DNA of 64,000 nucleotides from 2-12-FULL-60-19 sp041483675. GTDB taxonomy: Bacteria; Desulfobacterota; Binatia; UBA9968. Location: positions 22,849 to 86,848 of the forward strand of contig JBGPGE010000003.1 of NCBI GenBank assembly GCA_041483675.1, read 5' to 3'. Every line of letters begins with the position of its first letter. The stretch's first letter is position 1. Of this stretch, positions 16,827 to 24,353 are shown in pieces. Below the pieces are notes generated by a model that saw only the letters and a list, made by a program, of their open reading frames with translations, was not told the DNA's origin and searched no databases. A program made the position numbers and the translations under genes.

Positions 16827-17858
16827 ATGACGACAAGCCACGTCAGCTGCATCGTCGGAATGCACCGCAGCGGGACTTCTATGGTCTCGCGGCTGCTCAA
16901 TCTTTGCGGGCTCGACCTGGGGCGGCCTTACGAACTTACGGAGGCCAACAAAAATAATCCGGTCGGTTATTTCGAGAACAAAGCCTTCAATAAGATCAAC
17001 CGGGCGCTCCTGTCGCACCTAGGAAAGAGCTGGGCCAATCCGCCGGCGATCGGCGACGGATGGGAGACCGATCCGGCGTTGGCGGCGCTTGCCGAGGAGG
17101 GCCGGCGCGTGATCGAGAGCTTTGCCGGCAGCCCGCACTGGGGCTGGAAAGACCCCAAGACCACGGTGGTCTTGCCCTTTTGGCAGCGCTTGCTTCCCGG
17201 GATGCGCTATGTCGTTTGCCTGCGCAACCCGGTGGAGGTGGCCGAGTCGCTGGCGAAGCGCAACGGCTTTCCGATCGAGCATGGCGCCTATCTGTGGCAT
17301 CACTACACGCGCGCCGCGATCCGGTACACGGAAGGGCGCCGGAGGATATTTGCTTTTTACGAGGATTTTTTTACCGACGGCGCGGCGGAACTCGAGAGAT
17401 TAGCGGTATTTTGCGGTTTGGGAGCGGCGGGCGATCGGAGCCATGCGTTGGAGACGATCCTGCCCGATCTGCGTCACCATCGGGATCAAACCGCTCGACT
17501 CTTAGACCACGCCGAAATTGCGGCCGAGCACAAACTGTTTTACCTAGGACTCCGGGCCTTGGCCGCCGTAGAGCCGACGGATGCAGACGTTGACGGGGAG
17601 AGGGAGGCCGTTGTCTCCGAGAGAGTCGCGCGGATGGAGAGTCTCTTTGCGGCTTTCGAGGACCAGCAGCCGATCGCGCGCCTCGAATCCGAACTGGCGG
17701 AAAAGGAGCAGCGGCTGCGGGAACTCCACGCCAAACTTCGACGCGTGGAAGAGGCCGTGGCGGAGAGTCGCAGAAAATGGGGTTTCAGGTTGGCGACCGG
17801 GCTCGGCAGAATTTTTCGAATGGAAAAGTCTGCCGCGGGCGCGCGGAAACGGTCATAA
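16827..17858 (+). CDS. PAPS-dependent sulfotransferase
   Basis: A 343-residue protein. CIVGMHRSGTSMVSRLLN (8-25) is the 5'-phosphosulfate loop, and RYVVCLRNPVEVAESLAKR near 130-150 is the 3'-phosphate-binding motif. The last 60 residues form a charged coiled coil (RLESELAEKEQRLRELHAKL) ending in a short basic amphipathic stretch that may bind membranes. It probably sulfates a surface glycan or lipid acceptor using PAPS from the enzyme encoded just upstream. The PhyH-type dioxygenase gene follows 34 bp downstream. Confidence 0.9.
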   Translation: MTTSHVSCIVGMHRSGTSMVSRLLNLCGLDLGRPYELTEANKNNPVGYFENKAFNKINRALLSHLGKSWANPPAIGDGWETDPALAALAEEGRRVIESFAGSPHWGWKDPKTTVVLPFWQRLLPGMRYVVCLRNPVEVAESLAKRNGFPIEHGAYLWHHYTRAAIRYTEGRRRIFAFYEDFFTDGAAELERLAVFCGLGAAGDRSHALETILPDLRHHRDQTARLLDHAEIAAEHKLFYLGLRALAAVEPTDADVDGEREAVVSERVARMESLFAAFEDQQPIARLESELAEKEQRLRELHAKLRRVEEAVAESRRKWGFRLATGLGRIFRMEKSAAGARKRS

Positions 17859-17892
17859 CGGTTGCGCCGTCGAAAGGAGTGACCCGCTTCCG

Positions 17893-18798
17893 ATGATCAG
17901 CGAATTGAAGTGGCGCTATCTCGACAATCTCGGTCCGCTGCTGGCTCATCGGCGGGAGCGGCAGCCACTGGCCGGCGAGGCGGCGCGTGTAGTCGCCGAG
18001 TTGAATCGGAACGGCATCGCGATGACGTCGGTGGCCGCCCTGCTGCGCGATGGGTCGTTTTTTTCCTCGCTTGAGACCGCCGTCGCCGAGTTGGAGCGGC
18101 TGGCGGCGGACGAGATCGCGGCGGCGAGACAGGCCGCCAATCGCGCCGACGGCTGGAAAACCTATCTTATTGAGTTTCTCGGAAAACATCCCGTGCTCGA
18201 GCCGCAGAGCGTTTGCGCCCGTTTTGCGTTGCAGCCGGAGATCCTCAACATCGCCAATGCGTACTTCGGGATGCGCACCCGGCTCAGGACCTATAATGTC
18301 TGGCGCAACTTCGCCACGAAAATAGCGCCGCGCAACTCCCAACTCTGGCACCGCGATCCCGAGGATCGTTACGTGCTGAAACTGTTTGTGTATCTCGACG
18401 ATGTGGATCGGGGCTGCGGCCCCATCGCCTACGCGGCGGGCAGCCATCCCAAGCGGGGATTGAAGCGGGCGCCGGCTTTCACGAAGACGGCTGAGGACAA
18501 GGCGAGGCGCAGCGACGACGGCCAGATGGCCGAGGTGGCGCCGCGGGACCGCTGGATCGACGGGATCGGTCCTAAAGGGACGATGGTCTTTGCGGATACG
18601 CGGGGATATCACAAGGGCGGGCAGGCGACGGAGCGCGAGCGGCTCCTGTATATGTGCATGTTTACCTCCAGAGCCTCGAGATATCCGGAAGGCTTTACGC
18701 GTCCTGCGGGGTTTGCCGCCCCGGAGGGAATCGACCGAGAACAGATGTTCGCCCTAAGCGCCGAGGACAGGGAGCAACGTGGTTTGGAAAGGCGTTAA
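17893..18798 (+). CDS. Phytanoyl-CoA dioxygenase (PhyH) family Fe(II)/2OG oxygenase
   Basis: A 301-residue protein with the 2-His-1-Asp iron triad visible: H153 and D155 in LWHRDPED, and H240 in RGYHKGGQ. VLKLFVYLDDVDRGCGPIAYAAGSHPKR is the typical core of small-molecule PhyH dioxygenases, and TERERLLYMCMF closes the fold. It likely hydroxylates a sugar or lipid moiety of the glycan being assembled, since it sits between the sulfotransferase and a GT4. No substrate can be assigned. Confidence 0.85.
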   Translation: MISELKWRYLDNLGPLLAHRRERQPLAGEAARVVAELNRNGIAMTSVAALLRDGSFFSSLETAVAELERLAADEIAAARQAANRADGWKTYLIEFLGKHPVLEPQSVCARFALQPEILNIANAYFGMRTRLRTYNVWRNFATKIAPRNSQLWHRDPEDRYVLKLFVYLDDVDRGCGPIAYAAGSHPKRGLKRAPAFTKTAEDKARRSDDGQMAEVAPRDRWIDGIGPKGTMVFADTRGYHKGGQATERERLLYMCMFTSRASRYPEGFTRPAGFAAPEGIDREQMFALSAEDREQRGLERR

Positions 18799-18815
18799 CC
18801 GCCATCGGCTTCTTC

Positions 18816-20000
18816 GTGAGACCTCTAAACATTCTGATCGCCAACAGCTGGCGCTACAACATCGGCGGGGTCGAGTTGTGGGCGGACCGATTGGCCGGTG
18901 GTTTGAGAGCGCGCGGTCACAACGTCGCTTTCGTCGTGCGCCGGGACTCCAAGCTCTATCCGAAGTTCATCGCCGACGGGGCCGAGGTTCATGCGTTTCC
19001 CATGCGCGGCGACATGGATCCGCGCACGGTGATTCCGTTAGCCCGGCTCATTCGGCGAAGGCGCGTGGACGTCATTCTCACCCTGAGAGAACGGGACTTT
19101 CGGTTGGCCGGGCTGGCGGCCAAGCTCGCCTGTCGAGGCCGTGTCGTTGCCCGGATGCGGGCGGTCTCGGGTCACGACCAGAGTCAACACAGGCGCGATT
19201 TACAGTTTTATCGGCAGCGGTGGAGGTACAATTATTTCGCCGCGAAAGTAATTACGAATTCCACAAGAGGGAAGCGGGATTTAGTCGAGGGCGGGTGGCT
19301 TACGGCGGATCGGGTGGAGGTGCTGCGCAACGGCGTCGACCTAAACGCTTTCAATCCGAAAAAAATCCTCGGCGGGCCGCTTAGAAAAGAGTACGGCATC
19401 CCCGCCGATGCGCCGGTCGTGTCTCTTATCGCCCGGTTAAGCGAAGGAAAAGGGCAGCTTCTGTTGGCCGAAGCTGCGTGTCGACTGCGGGAGCGCCACC
19501 CAAACGCGTTTTATTTATTGGTCGGAGGGCCGACGCGGCAAAAGTTTCTTCAGACGCTAAGCGAGTTTATCCAGGAGACCGGCCTGCGGGAACGTTTGAT
19601 TCTCACCGGTTTTCGGACCGACGTAGCGCGCATTCTCGCCGACACCGACGTGTTGGTGCTTCCCTCCGTCGCCGAGGGGCTGCCCAACGTGGTTCTGGAA
19701 GCGATGGCCATGCGCCGTCCGGTAATTGCCACGAATGTTGGCGGCACGGAAGAGGTTGTTGAGGATGGGGTGAACGGTTTTTTGCTCCCCGTTCCCGTGT
19801 CGGTCCCGCTGCTCTGCGAGAAACTTGATTTTCTCCTGGCGCATCCCGCGGAGCGGGAGCGAATGGGGAGAATGGGACGGGCCACGGTAGAGCGCGAGTT
19901 CGATCTTCGACGGAGCGTGGAGCGCTACGAAGAACTTTTCTATCGTGTCTTAGGCGAGCCTTGCGCGGGAGCGCGCCCGCCGGGCCTTTCCGATCGTTAA
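18816..20000 (+). CDS. GT4 glycosyltransferase
   Basis: A 394-residue GT-B enzyme. The N-terminus RPLNILIANSWRYNIGGVELWADRLAGGLRARGHNV has the GGVE loop of GT4. RNGVDLNAFNP marks the domain junction, and PSVAEGLPNVVLEAMAMRRPVIATNVGGTEEVV carries the E-x7-E motif. The GTG at 18816 was chosen because it directly precedes the conserved strand; upstream frame sequence belongs to the PhyH gene. It adds a sugar of unknown type to the surface glycan. Confidence 0.88.
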   Translation: MRPLNILIANSWRYNIGGVELWADRLAGGLRARGHNVAFVVRRDSKLYPKFIADGAEVHAFPMRGDMDPRTVIPLARLIRRRRVDVILTLRERDFRLAGLAAKLACRGRVVARMRAVSGHDQSQHRRDLQFYRQRWRYNYFAAKVITNSTRGKRDLVEGGWLTADRVEVLRNGVDLNAFNPKKILGGPLRKEYGIPADAPVVSLIARLSEGKGQLLLAEAACRLRERHPNAFYLLVGGPTRQKFLQTLSEFIQETGLRERLILTGFRTDVARILADTDVLVLPSVAEGLPNVVLEAMAMRRPVIATNVGGTEEVVEDGVNGFLLPVPVSVPLLCEKLDFLLAHPAERERMGRMGRATVEREFDLRRSVERYEELFYRVLGEPCAGARPPGLSDR

Positions 20001-20017
20001 CTCGGAGGAGAAGATCC

Positions 20018-20755
20018 ATGGAGATTCTCGCCGTCATTCCCGCGCGAGGCGGTTCGAAGTCGGTGCCGCGGAAAAATATCCGGCCGCTTGCGGGCAGACC
20101 GCTGATCGCCTGGATCATCGGCGAAGCGAAAACATCCAAGCACATCACCCGCGCGATCGTGTCGACGGACGACCCGGAGATCGCCGCCGTGGCCAAAGCG
20201 CACGGCGCGGAAGTCCCGTTCATGCGGCCGGCGGAGCTGGCAGGGGATCTCTCGACCGACGTGGAGTTCCTGCTGCACGCGCTGGACCGGCTGAAGCGCG
20301 AAGAAAATTACGAGCCGGAGATCGTTCTCCGCCTCCCGCCGACCGCGCCTCTTTGCACGGCGGCGCGGATCGACGAGGGAATTCAGAAGCTTCTCGACAC
20401 GCCGGAGGCCGACGCGGTTCGGCCGGTCGTCGAAGCCTCCAAGCATCCCTACAAAATGTGGAAGATCTCGGCCGATGGACGCTGGCTCGAGCCTTTCCTG
20501 GCGTCGGCGATCACCGGGTTCGCCGCGCCGCACGATCTGCCGCGGCAGCTCTTCCCGAAAGTCTACACGCAGACGGGGGCGATGGACGTGATCCGGCTCC
20601 GCACGCTGCGCGACTTGAAATCGACTTCGGGGAAAAAGCTCGCCTATTTTTTTATGGAGCCTGAGGAAGCGATCAACATCGACCATGAGATGGATTTCGC
20701 GATGGCCGAATTCTTCATGCAGCGCCGTCTGCGGTCGCAGGCCGGCGGGAAATAG
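20018..20755 (+). CDS. neuA: CMP-nonulosonate cytidylyltransferase (NeuA-like)
   Basis: A 245-residue nucleotidyltransferase. MEILAVIPARGGSKSVPRKNIRPLAGRPLIAWII is the CTP-binding P-loop of the CMP-sialic acid synthetase family, followed by IVSTDDPEIAAVA and LRLPPTAPLC. It activates a nonulosonic acid (sialic, legionaminic or pseudaminic type) as the CMP sugar. GGAGGAG lies about 9 bp before ATG 20018. Together with the NeuB-like gene 91 bp downstream it defines a nonulosonate module; which acid is made is not clear. Confidence 0.9.
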   Translation: MEILAVIPARGGSKSVPRKNIRPLAGRPLIAWIIGEAKTSKHITRAIVSTDDPEIAAVAKAHGAEVPFMRPAELAGDLSTDVEFLLHALDRLKREENYEPEIVLRLPPTAPLCTAARIDEGIQKLLDTPEADAVRPVVEASKHPYKMWKISADGRWLEPFLASAITGFAAPHDLPRQLFPKVYTQTGAMDVIRLRTLRDLKSTSGKKLAYFFMEPEEAINIDHEMDFAMAEFFMQRRLRSQAGGK

Positions 20756-20846
20756 CCGTCCGGCATGGGCGCAAACCTTGCTACGGGGGCCGTTTAGGGT
20801 TAAAATCAACCAATTTTCGTCCGACAAAAGCAGCGGAGGTGCCAAG

Positions 20847-22406
20847 TTGCCGGAGGGCAAGGAATTCGATTTTAACGGCCTTTTTATCTTCGAGGTCGCG
20901 AACAATCACCAGGGAAGCGTGGCGCACGGTCACCGGATCGTCCGGGAGATCGGGCGCGTGGCGAAGGCCGCGGGGGTGCGCGGGGCCGTCAAGCTCCAAC
21001 TACGCGATCTCGACACCTTTATCCATCCGGGCTACCGGGAGAGCCGCGAGAACAAGCATATCCAGCGGTTCTTGTCGACGCGGCTTACGGAAGCTCAGTT
21101 CGGCGATCTGGTCGGCGAGATCAGGAACGAAGGGTTGATCCCGCTCTGCACGCCGTTCGATGAGCCGTCCGTGGATGTCATGATGCGGATGGGGCTCGAT
21201 TTGATCAAGGTCGGCAGCTGCTCCGCGCAGGATTGGCCGCTGCTCGAGCGCGTGGCCGACGCGGGCAAACCGGTGATCTGCTCCACCGGCGGGCTGAGTG
21301 TCAAAGAGATCGACAACATCGTGAGCTTCTTCCAGCATCGCGGTATTCACTTCGCGTTGATGCATTGCGTGGCGATCTATCCTTCGCCCAACAGCAAGCT
21401 CTGCCTGTCGCAGATTCAAGTGCTGAAAAACCGCTATCCAGGCGTTCCGATCGGCTTTTCGACGCACGAAGAGCCGTCGAATCTGACCGCGGTCGGCGTC
21501 GCCTATGCGATGGGCGCGCGGCTCTTTGAGAAACACGTGGGCGTTCCCGACGCCGATGTCCAGCTAAACGCCTATTCCGCGACGCCGGAGCAGGTCGCGG
21601 CCTGGCTGGCCGCTTACGGCGAGGCCGTAGCGGCCTGCGGCGGGAACGGCGAGCGGCCGATCGAGGAGGCGGAGATCAAGGATCTGCGCTCTCTTACCCG
21701 CGGCGCCTACGCGAAGCGGCCGCTGAAAGCGGGCGTGGCGATGAAGCGCGGCGACGTGTTTTTCGCGATGCCGCTGTTGGAAGGCCAGCTCACGAGCGGC
21801 CATTGGAATGAGGGACTGGTTGCCGATCGCGACTACGCGACGGGAGAGGCGCTCGCCGCCGCTTTGCGCTCCGGCCGCCCGGCCCGAAAAGAGCTGATCT
21901 ATTCCAGCATCCACCAGCTCCGGGGGATGCTGAACGCGGCCCGTATTCCGCTCGGACACGATTTTTCGGTCGAGCTCTCTCATCACTACGGCCTGGAGCG
22001 GTTTCACGAGATCGGCTGCACGCTGATCGAGTGCATCAATCGCGACTACGCCAAGAAGCTGGTCGTCCAGACGCCGGGGCAGTGGAATCCGGTGCATTAC
22101 CACAAAAAAAAGGACGAAACGTTTCAGGTGCTTCAGGGGGTGTTGGAGGTCGAGCTGGAGGGCAGAAAAAAAGTCCTCGAGCCGGGCGACGCGCTGTGGA
22201 TTCCGCCCGGAGTCTGGCATGGGTTCGGCACCAAAACCGGCGTGATCTTCGAGGAGATTTCCACCCGCAGCTACAACGACGATTCGTTTTACGTCGATCG
22301 GGAGATCGCCGCGATGCCCCGGGAAGAGCGCAAGACATGGCTGCACAATTGGGGGCGGCACCAGTTTGATCCCCTGAGCGAGGAAGAAACGGAAGAGCGG
22401 AAGTAG
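20847..22406 (+). CDS. neuB: NeuB-SAF-cupin fusion, nonulosonate synthase
   Basis: A 519-residue three-part protein. The NeuB domain (about 10-275) has FEVANNHQG, VKLQLRDLDTF, LCTPFDEPSVDVM, HCVAIYPSPNS and FSTHEEPSNLT, and it keeps both histidines expected to bind metal (STHE and EKHVG). An SAF-like stretch follows (LTRGAYAKRPLKAG onward). A C-terminal cupin of about 150 residues carries NPVHYHKKKDETFQVLQG and IPPGVWHGF. The enzyme condenses PEP with an aminosugar; the cupin may isomerise or modify the sugar. TTG 20847 is chosen for the ideal GGAGG 7 bp upstream; no ATG fits. Confidence 0.87.
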   Translation: MPEGKEFDFNGLFIFEVANNHQGSVAHGHRIVREIGRVAKAAGVRGAVKLQLRDLDTFIHPGYRESRENKHIQRFLSTRLTEAQFGDLVGEIRNEGLIPLCTPFDEPSVDVMMRMGLDLIKVGSCSAQDWPLLERVADAGKPVICSTGGLSVKEIDNIVSFFQHRGIHFALMHCVAIYPSPNSKLCLSQIQVLKNRYPGVPIGFSTHEEPSNLTAVGVAYAMGARLFEKHVGVPDADVQLNAYSATPEQVAAWLAAYGEAVAACGGNGERPIEEAEIKDLRSLTRGAYAKRPLKAGVAMKRGDVFFAMPLLEGQLTSGHWNEGLVADRDYATGEALAAALRSGRPARKELIYSSIHQLRGMLNAARIPLGHDFSVELSHHYGLERFHEIGCTLIECINRDYAKKLVVQTPGQWNPVHYHKKKDETFQVLQGVLEVELEGRKKVLEPGDALWIPPGVWHGFGTKTGVIFEEISTRSYNDDSFYVDREIAAMPREERKTWLHNWGRHQFDPLSEEETEERK

Positions 22407-22429
22407 CTCCTCTCCGAAAATCCGCCTCC

Positions 22430-23080
22430 ATGATCAAAGCGGTTGTCCTCGATTTCGACGGAGTGATCGTCGACTCCAACAAGCTCAAGCGTGAGAGCTT
22501 CTTCGCCCTATTTCCCCGGGACGAGGAAACCGCCGCCGTCGTCGGCGCGATCGTGTCGCAGAAGTGGCGGCGGTCGCGCTTTGAAATCCTGCGCGCGGCG
22601 ATCGAGCGATTGAACCTGGCGGGCGAGGTAGAGATCGAGAGCCTGGTTCAGGCCTACGCTCGCCGTTACAACGAGAAGGTCCAGCGCGGCATCGCCGAGA
22701 TGGGGCTGATCCCGGGCGTCGGCGAACGGCTGGCGGCGCTGTCGCAAAGGTATCTCCTCTATGTCAATTCCGGGACCTACGAGCCGGCGCTGCGCGAGAG
22801 CGTCGAGCGGTTGAATATCTTGCAGCGGTTCCTGGCCGCGTACGGCGGTCCCGCGGGAAAAGTTGAAAATCTGCAAAAGATATTGGCTCATCGGTCGATC
22901 CGGGCGGAGGAGTCGGTCTTCGTCGGCGACGGGGCGGAGGACCGCGACGCGGCCCGCGAATGCGGCTGTCGGTTCGTCGGCGTAGCGAATGAATTCAACG
23001 GCTGGGGCGAGGAGGAGTTCCCGGTAGTCGGCGGCCTCGGCGCGGCTATCCCTATCATCGACGGCTTTAATTCAATGTGA
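22430..23080 (+). CDS. HAD-superfamily phosphatase
   Basis: A 216-residue HAD hydrolase. AVVLDFDGVIVDSN gives the nucleophile D8 and acid/base D10, and FVGDGAEDRDAARECGCRFVGVANEFNGW gives the C-terminal metal-binding acidic residues. The helical cap between them suggests a phosphoglycolate-phosphatase-like subclass. Placed 23 bp after the NeuB fusion, it probably dephosphorylates a 9-phosphate nonulosonate intermediate or a related sugar phosphate; that role is an inference. Confidence 0.88.
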   Translation: MIKAVVLDFDGVIVDSNKLKRESFFALFPRDEETAAVVGAIVSQKWRRSRFEILRAAIERLNLAGEVEIESLVQAYARRYNEKVQRGIAEMGLIPGVGERLAALSQRYLLYVNSGTYEPALRESVERLNILQRFLAAYGGPAGKVENLQKILAHRSIRAEESVFVGDGAEDRDAARECGCRFVGVANEFNGWGEEEFPVVGGLGAAIPIIDGFNSM

Positions 23081-23082
23081 AC

Positions 23083-23179
23083 CCCGCCTCTTGAGGCGGG
23101 CACAAAGCCGATGGGGTTTCCAATGGGGAGAAGTGGCAGCTCTCCCCTTTGGTCGAACGCGGGGATTCAAGCCCCGTGT
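23083..23179. repeat. Three consecutive hairpins in the 127-bp intergenic region
   Basis: Hairpin 1 is a perfect 8-bp inverted repeat, CCCGCCTC/GAGGCGGG (23083-23100). Hairpin 2 is GGGGAGA/TCTCCCC (23125-23147) with a 9-nt loop. Hairpin 3 pairs 23157-23164 with 23172-23179 around ATTCAAG, including one G-U pair. AACCCC just before hairpin 1 can alternatively pair with GGGGTT at 23113-23118. No U-tract follows any of them. The set could be a structured leader for the downstream oxidoreductase gene, an mRNA processing site or a repeat remnant. Confidence 0.55.
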
Positions 23180-23207
23180 TCGATATAACTTGATTTGCAG
23201 AATCCTG

Positions 23208-24299
23208 GTGAAAACGATCAAAGTCAAAATAATCGGCGCAGGCTCGATCGGTAATCATCTCGCCCACGCTTGCCGGCGGATGGATTGGGAGGTCGTGGTG
23301 GTGGACCGCGACCGCGCCGCGCTCGACCGGATGCGAAACGATCTCTACCCGGGCCGCTATGGCGGCTGGGACGAGCGCATCGAGCTTTGCGCCTCGGCGG
23401 ACGAGCCGCGCGGCGGGTTCGATATCATTTGTATCGGCACTCCGCCCGACGCGCGCATGGGCTTGGCGGTCAAGGCGTTGGAAGAAATGCCGCGGATCTT
23501 ACAGCTGGAAAAACCGCTCTGCTGCCCGACGTTGGAGGGGCTGGATCTCTTTTTGTCGCGCTACCGCGCGCAGCGGGAGACGATTGGGGTGGTCGGTTAC
23601 GATCACGCGGTCTCGCAGGCGGTCTCCGCCGTGCTTGAGCGGCTGGATTCCGGTTGGGCCGGCGAAATGGCGACGGTTGATGTTGAATTCCGCGAGCATT
23701 GGAACGGCATTTTCAAAGCGCATCCGTGGCTTGCCGGTCCGCAGGATTCCTATCTCGGATTTTGGTCGCGCGGCGGCGGCGCCGGCGGCGAGCACTCTCA
23801 TGCGCTCCATCTCTGGCAGCTTCTCGCCCGGCGCGGCGGGCTGGGGAGTTGGCGCCAGGTCAGCGCCGTCATGGCGATGGAGCAGGCGGGAGGCGCGGAT
23901 TACGATTCGTTATGCGCATTTTCATTTGTGACCGACCGGGGAAGGGTGGGACGGGTGGTCCAGGACGTCGTGACCTCGCCGCCGCGCAAATGGGCGCGGC
24001 TTCAGGGGTCGGAGGGCTTTATCGAGTGGATTTGCAACGGCGACGCCAAAGGGGATATGGTTCGCTATGGACGCGCAGGCAAGGATCCGGTCGAAGAGGT
24101 CTACCCGAAGACGCGGCCCGATGATTTTTATCGCGAGATGCAGCACCTGCGGGAGCTGCTCGAAAACCGGATTTCGCCGGAGCAGTCGCCGATCTCGCTG
24201 GAGAGCGGGGTGGCGGTGATGCGGGTCCTGGCGACGGCGCACCGGCATCGCAACGGGACGGCGGAAATCCCATCGGCTCCGAACACTTTTCCCCGATAG
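23208..24299 (+). CDS. Gfo/Idh/MocA family oxidoreductase
   Basis: A 363-residue NAD(P)-dependent sugar oxidoreductase. VKIIGAGSIGNHLAHACRRMDWEVVVVDRD is the Rossmann GxGxxG followed by an acidic strand end. ILQLEKPLCC supplies the family's EKP motif with the catalytic Lys, and GGGAGGEHSHALHLWQ holds the second-domain histidines. The start is GTG 23208, directly before the conserved strand. It probably oxidises or reduces a nucleotide-sugar or nonulosonate precursor, in line with the preceding NeuA/NeuB/HAD genes. Confidence 0.85.
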   Translation: MKTIKVKIIGAGSIGNHLAHACRRMDWEVVVVDRDRAALDRMRNDLYPGRYGGWDERIELCASADEPRGGFDIICIGTPPDARMGLAVKALEEMPRILQLEKPLCCPTLEGLDLFLSRYRAQRETIGVVGYDHAVSQAVSAVLERLDSGWAGEMATVDVEFREHWNGIFKAHPWLAGPQDSYLGFWSRGGGAGGEHSHALHLWQLLARRGGLGSWRQVSAVMAMEQAGGADYDSLCAFSFVTDRGRVGRVVQDVVTSPPRKWARLQGSEGFIEWICNGDAKGDMVRYGRAGKDPVEEVYPKTRPDDFYREMQHLRELLENRISPEQSPISLESGVAVMRVLATAHRHRNGTAEIPSAPNTFPR

Positions 24300-24303
24300 A
24301 CGT

Positions 24304-24327
24304 TTCGATTCGTAGTTCGATTCGTGG
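24304..24327. repeat. Two direct copies of a 12-bp unit
   Basis: TTCGATTCGT occurs twice with a 12-bp period in the 54-bp gap between the oxidoreductase gene and the GT-B gene. No function is apparent. Confidence 0.8.
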
Positions 24328-24353
24328 TTTAAGGATAACGAAGGGCTCAAGAG

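Noticed and set aside
23157..23179. A 7-nt loop on a 5-bp stem containing TTCAA, resembling a tRNA T-arm.
   Set aside because: The loop phase is wrong for TTCRA at the first loop positions, and no acceptor stem, D-arm or anticodon arm can be drawn around it.
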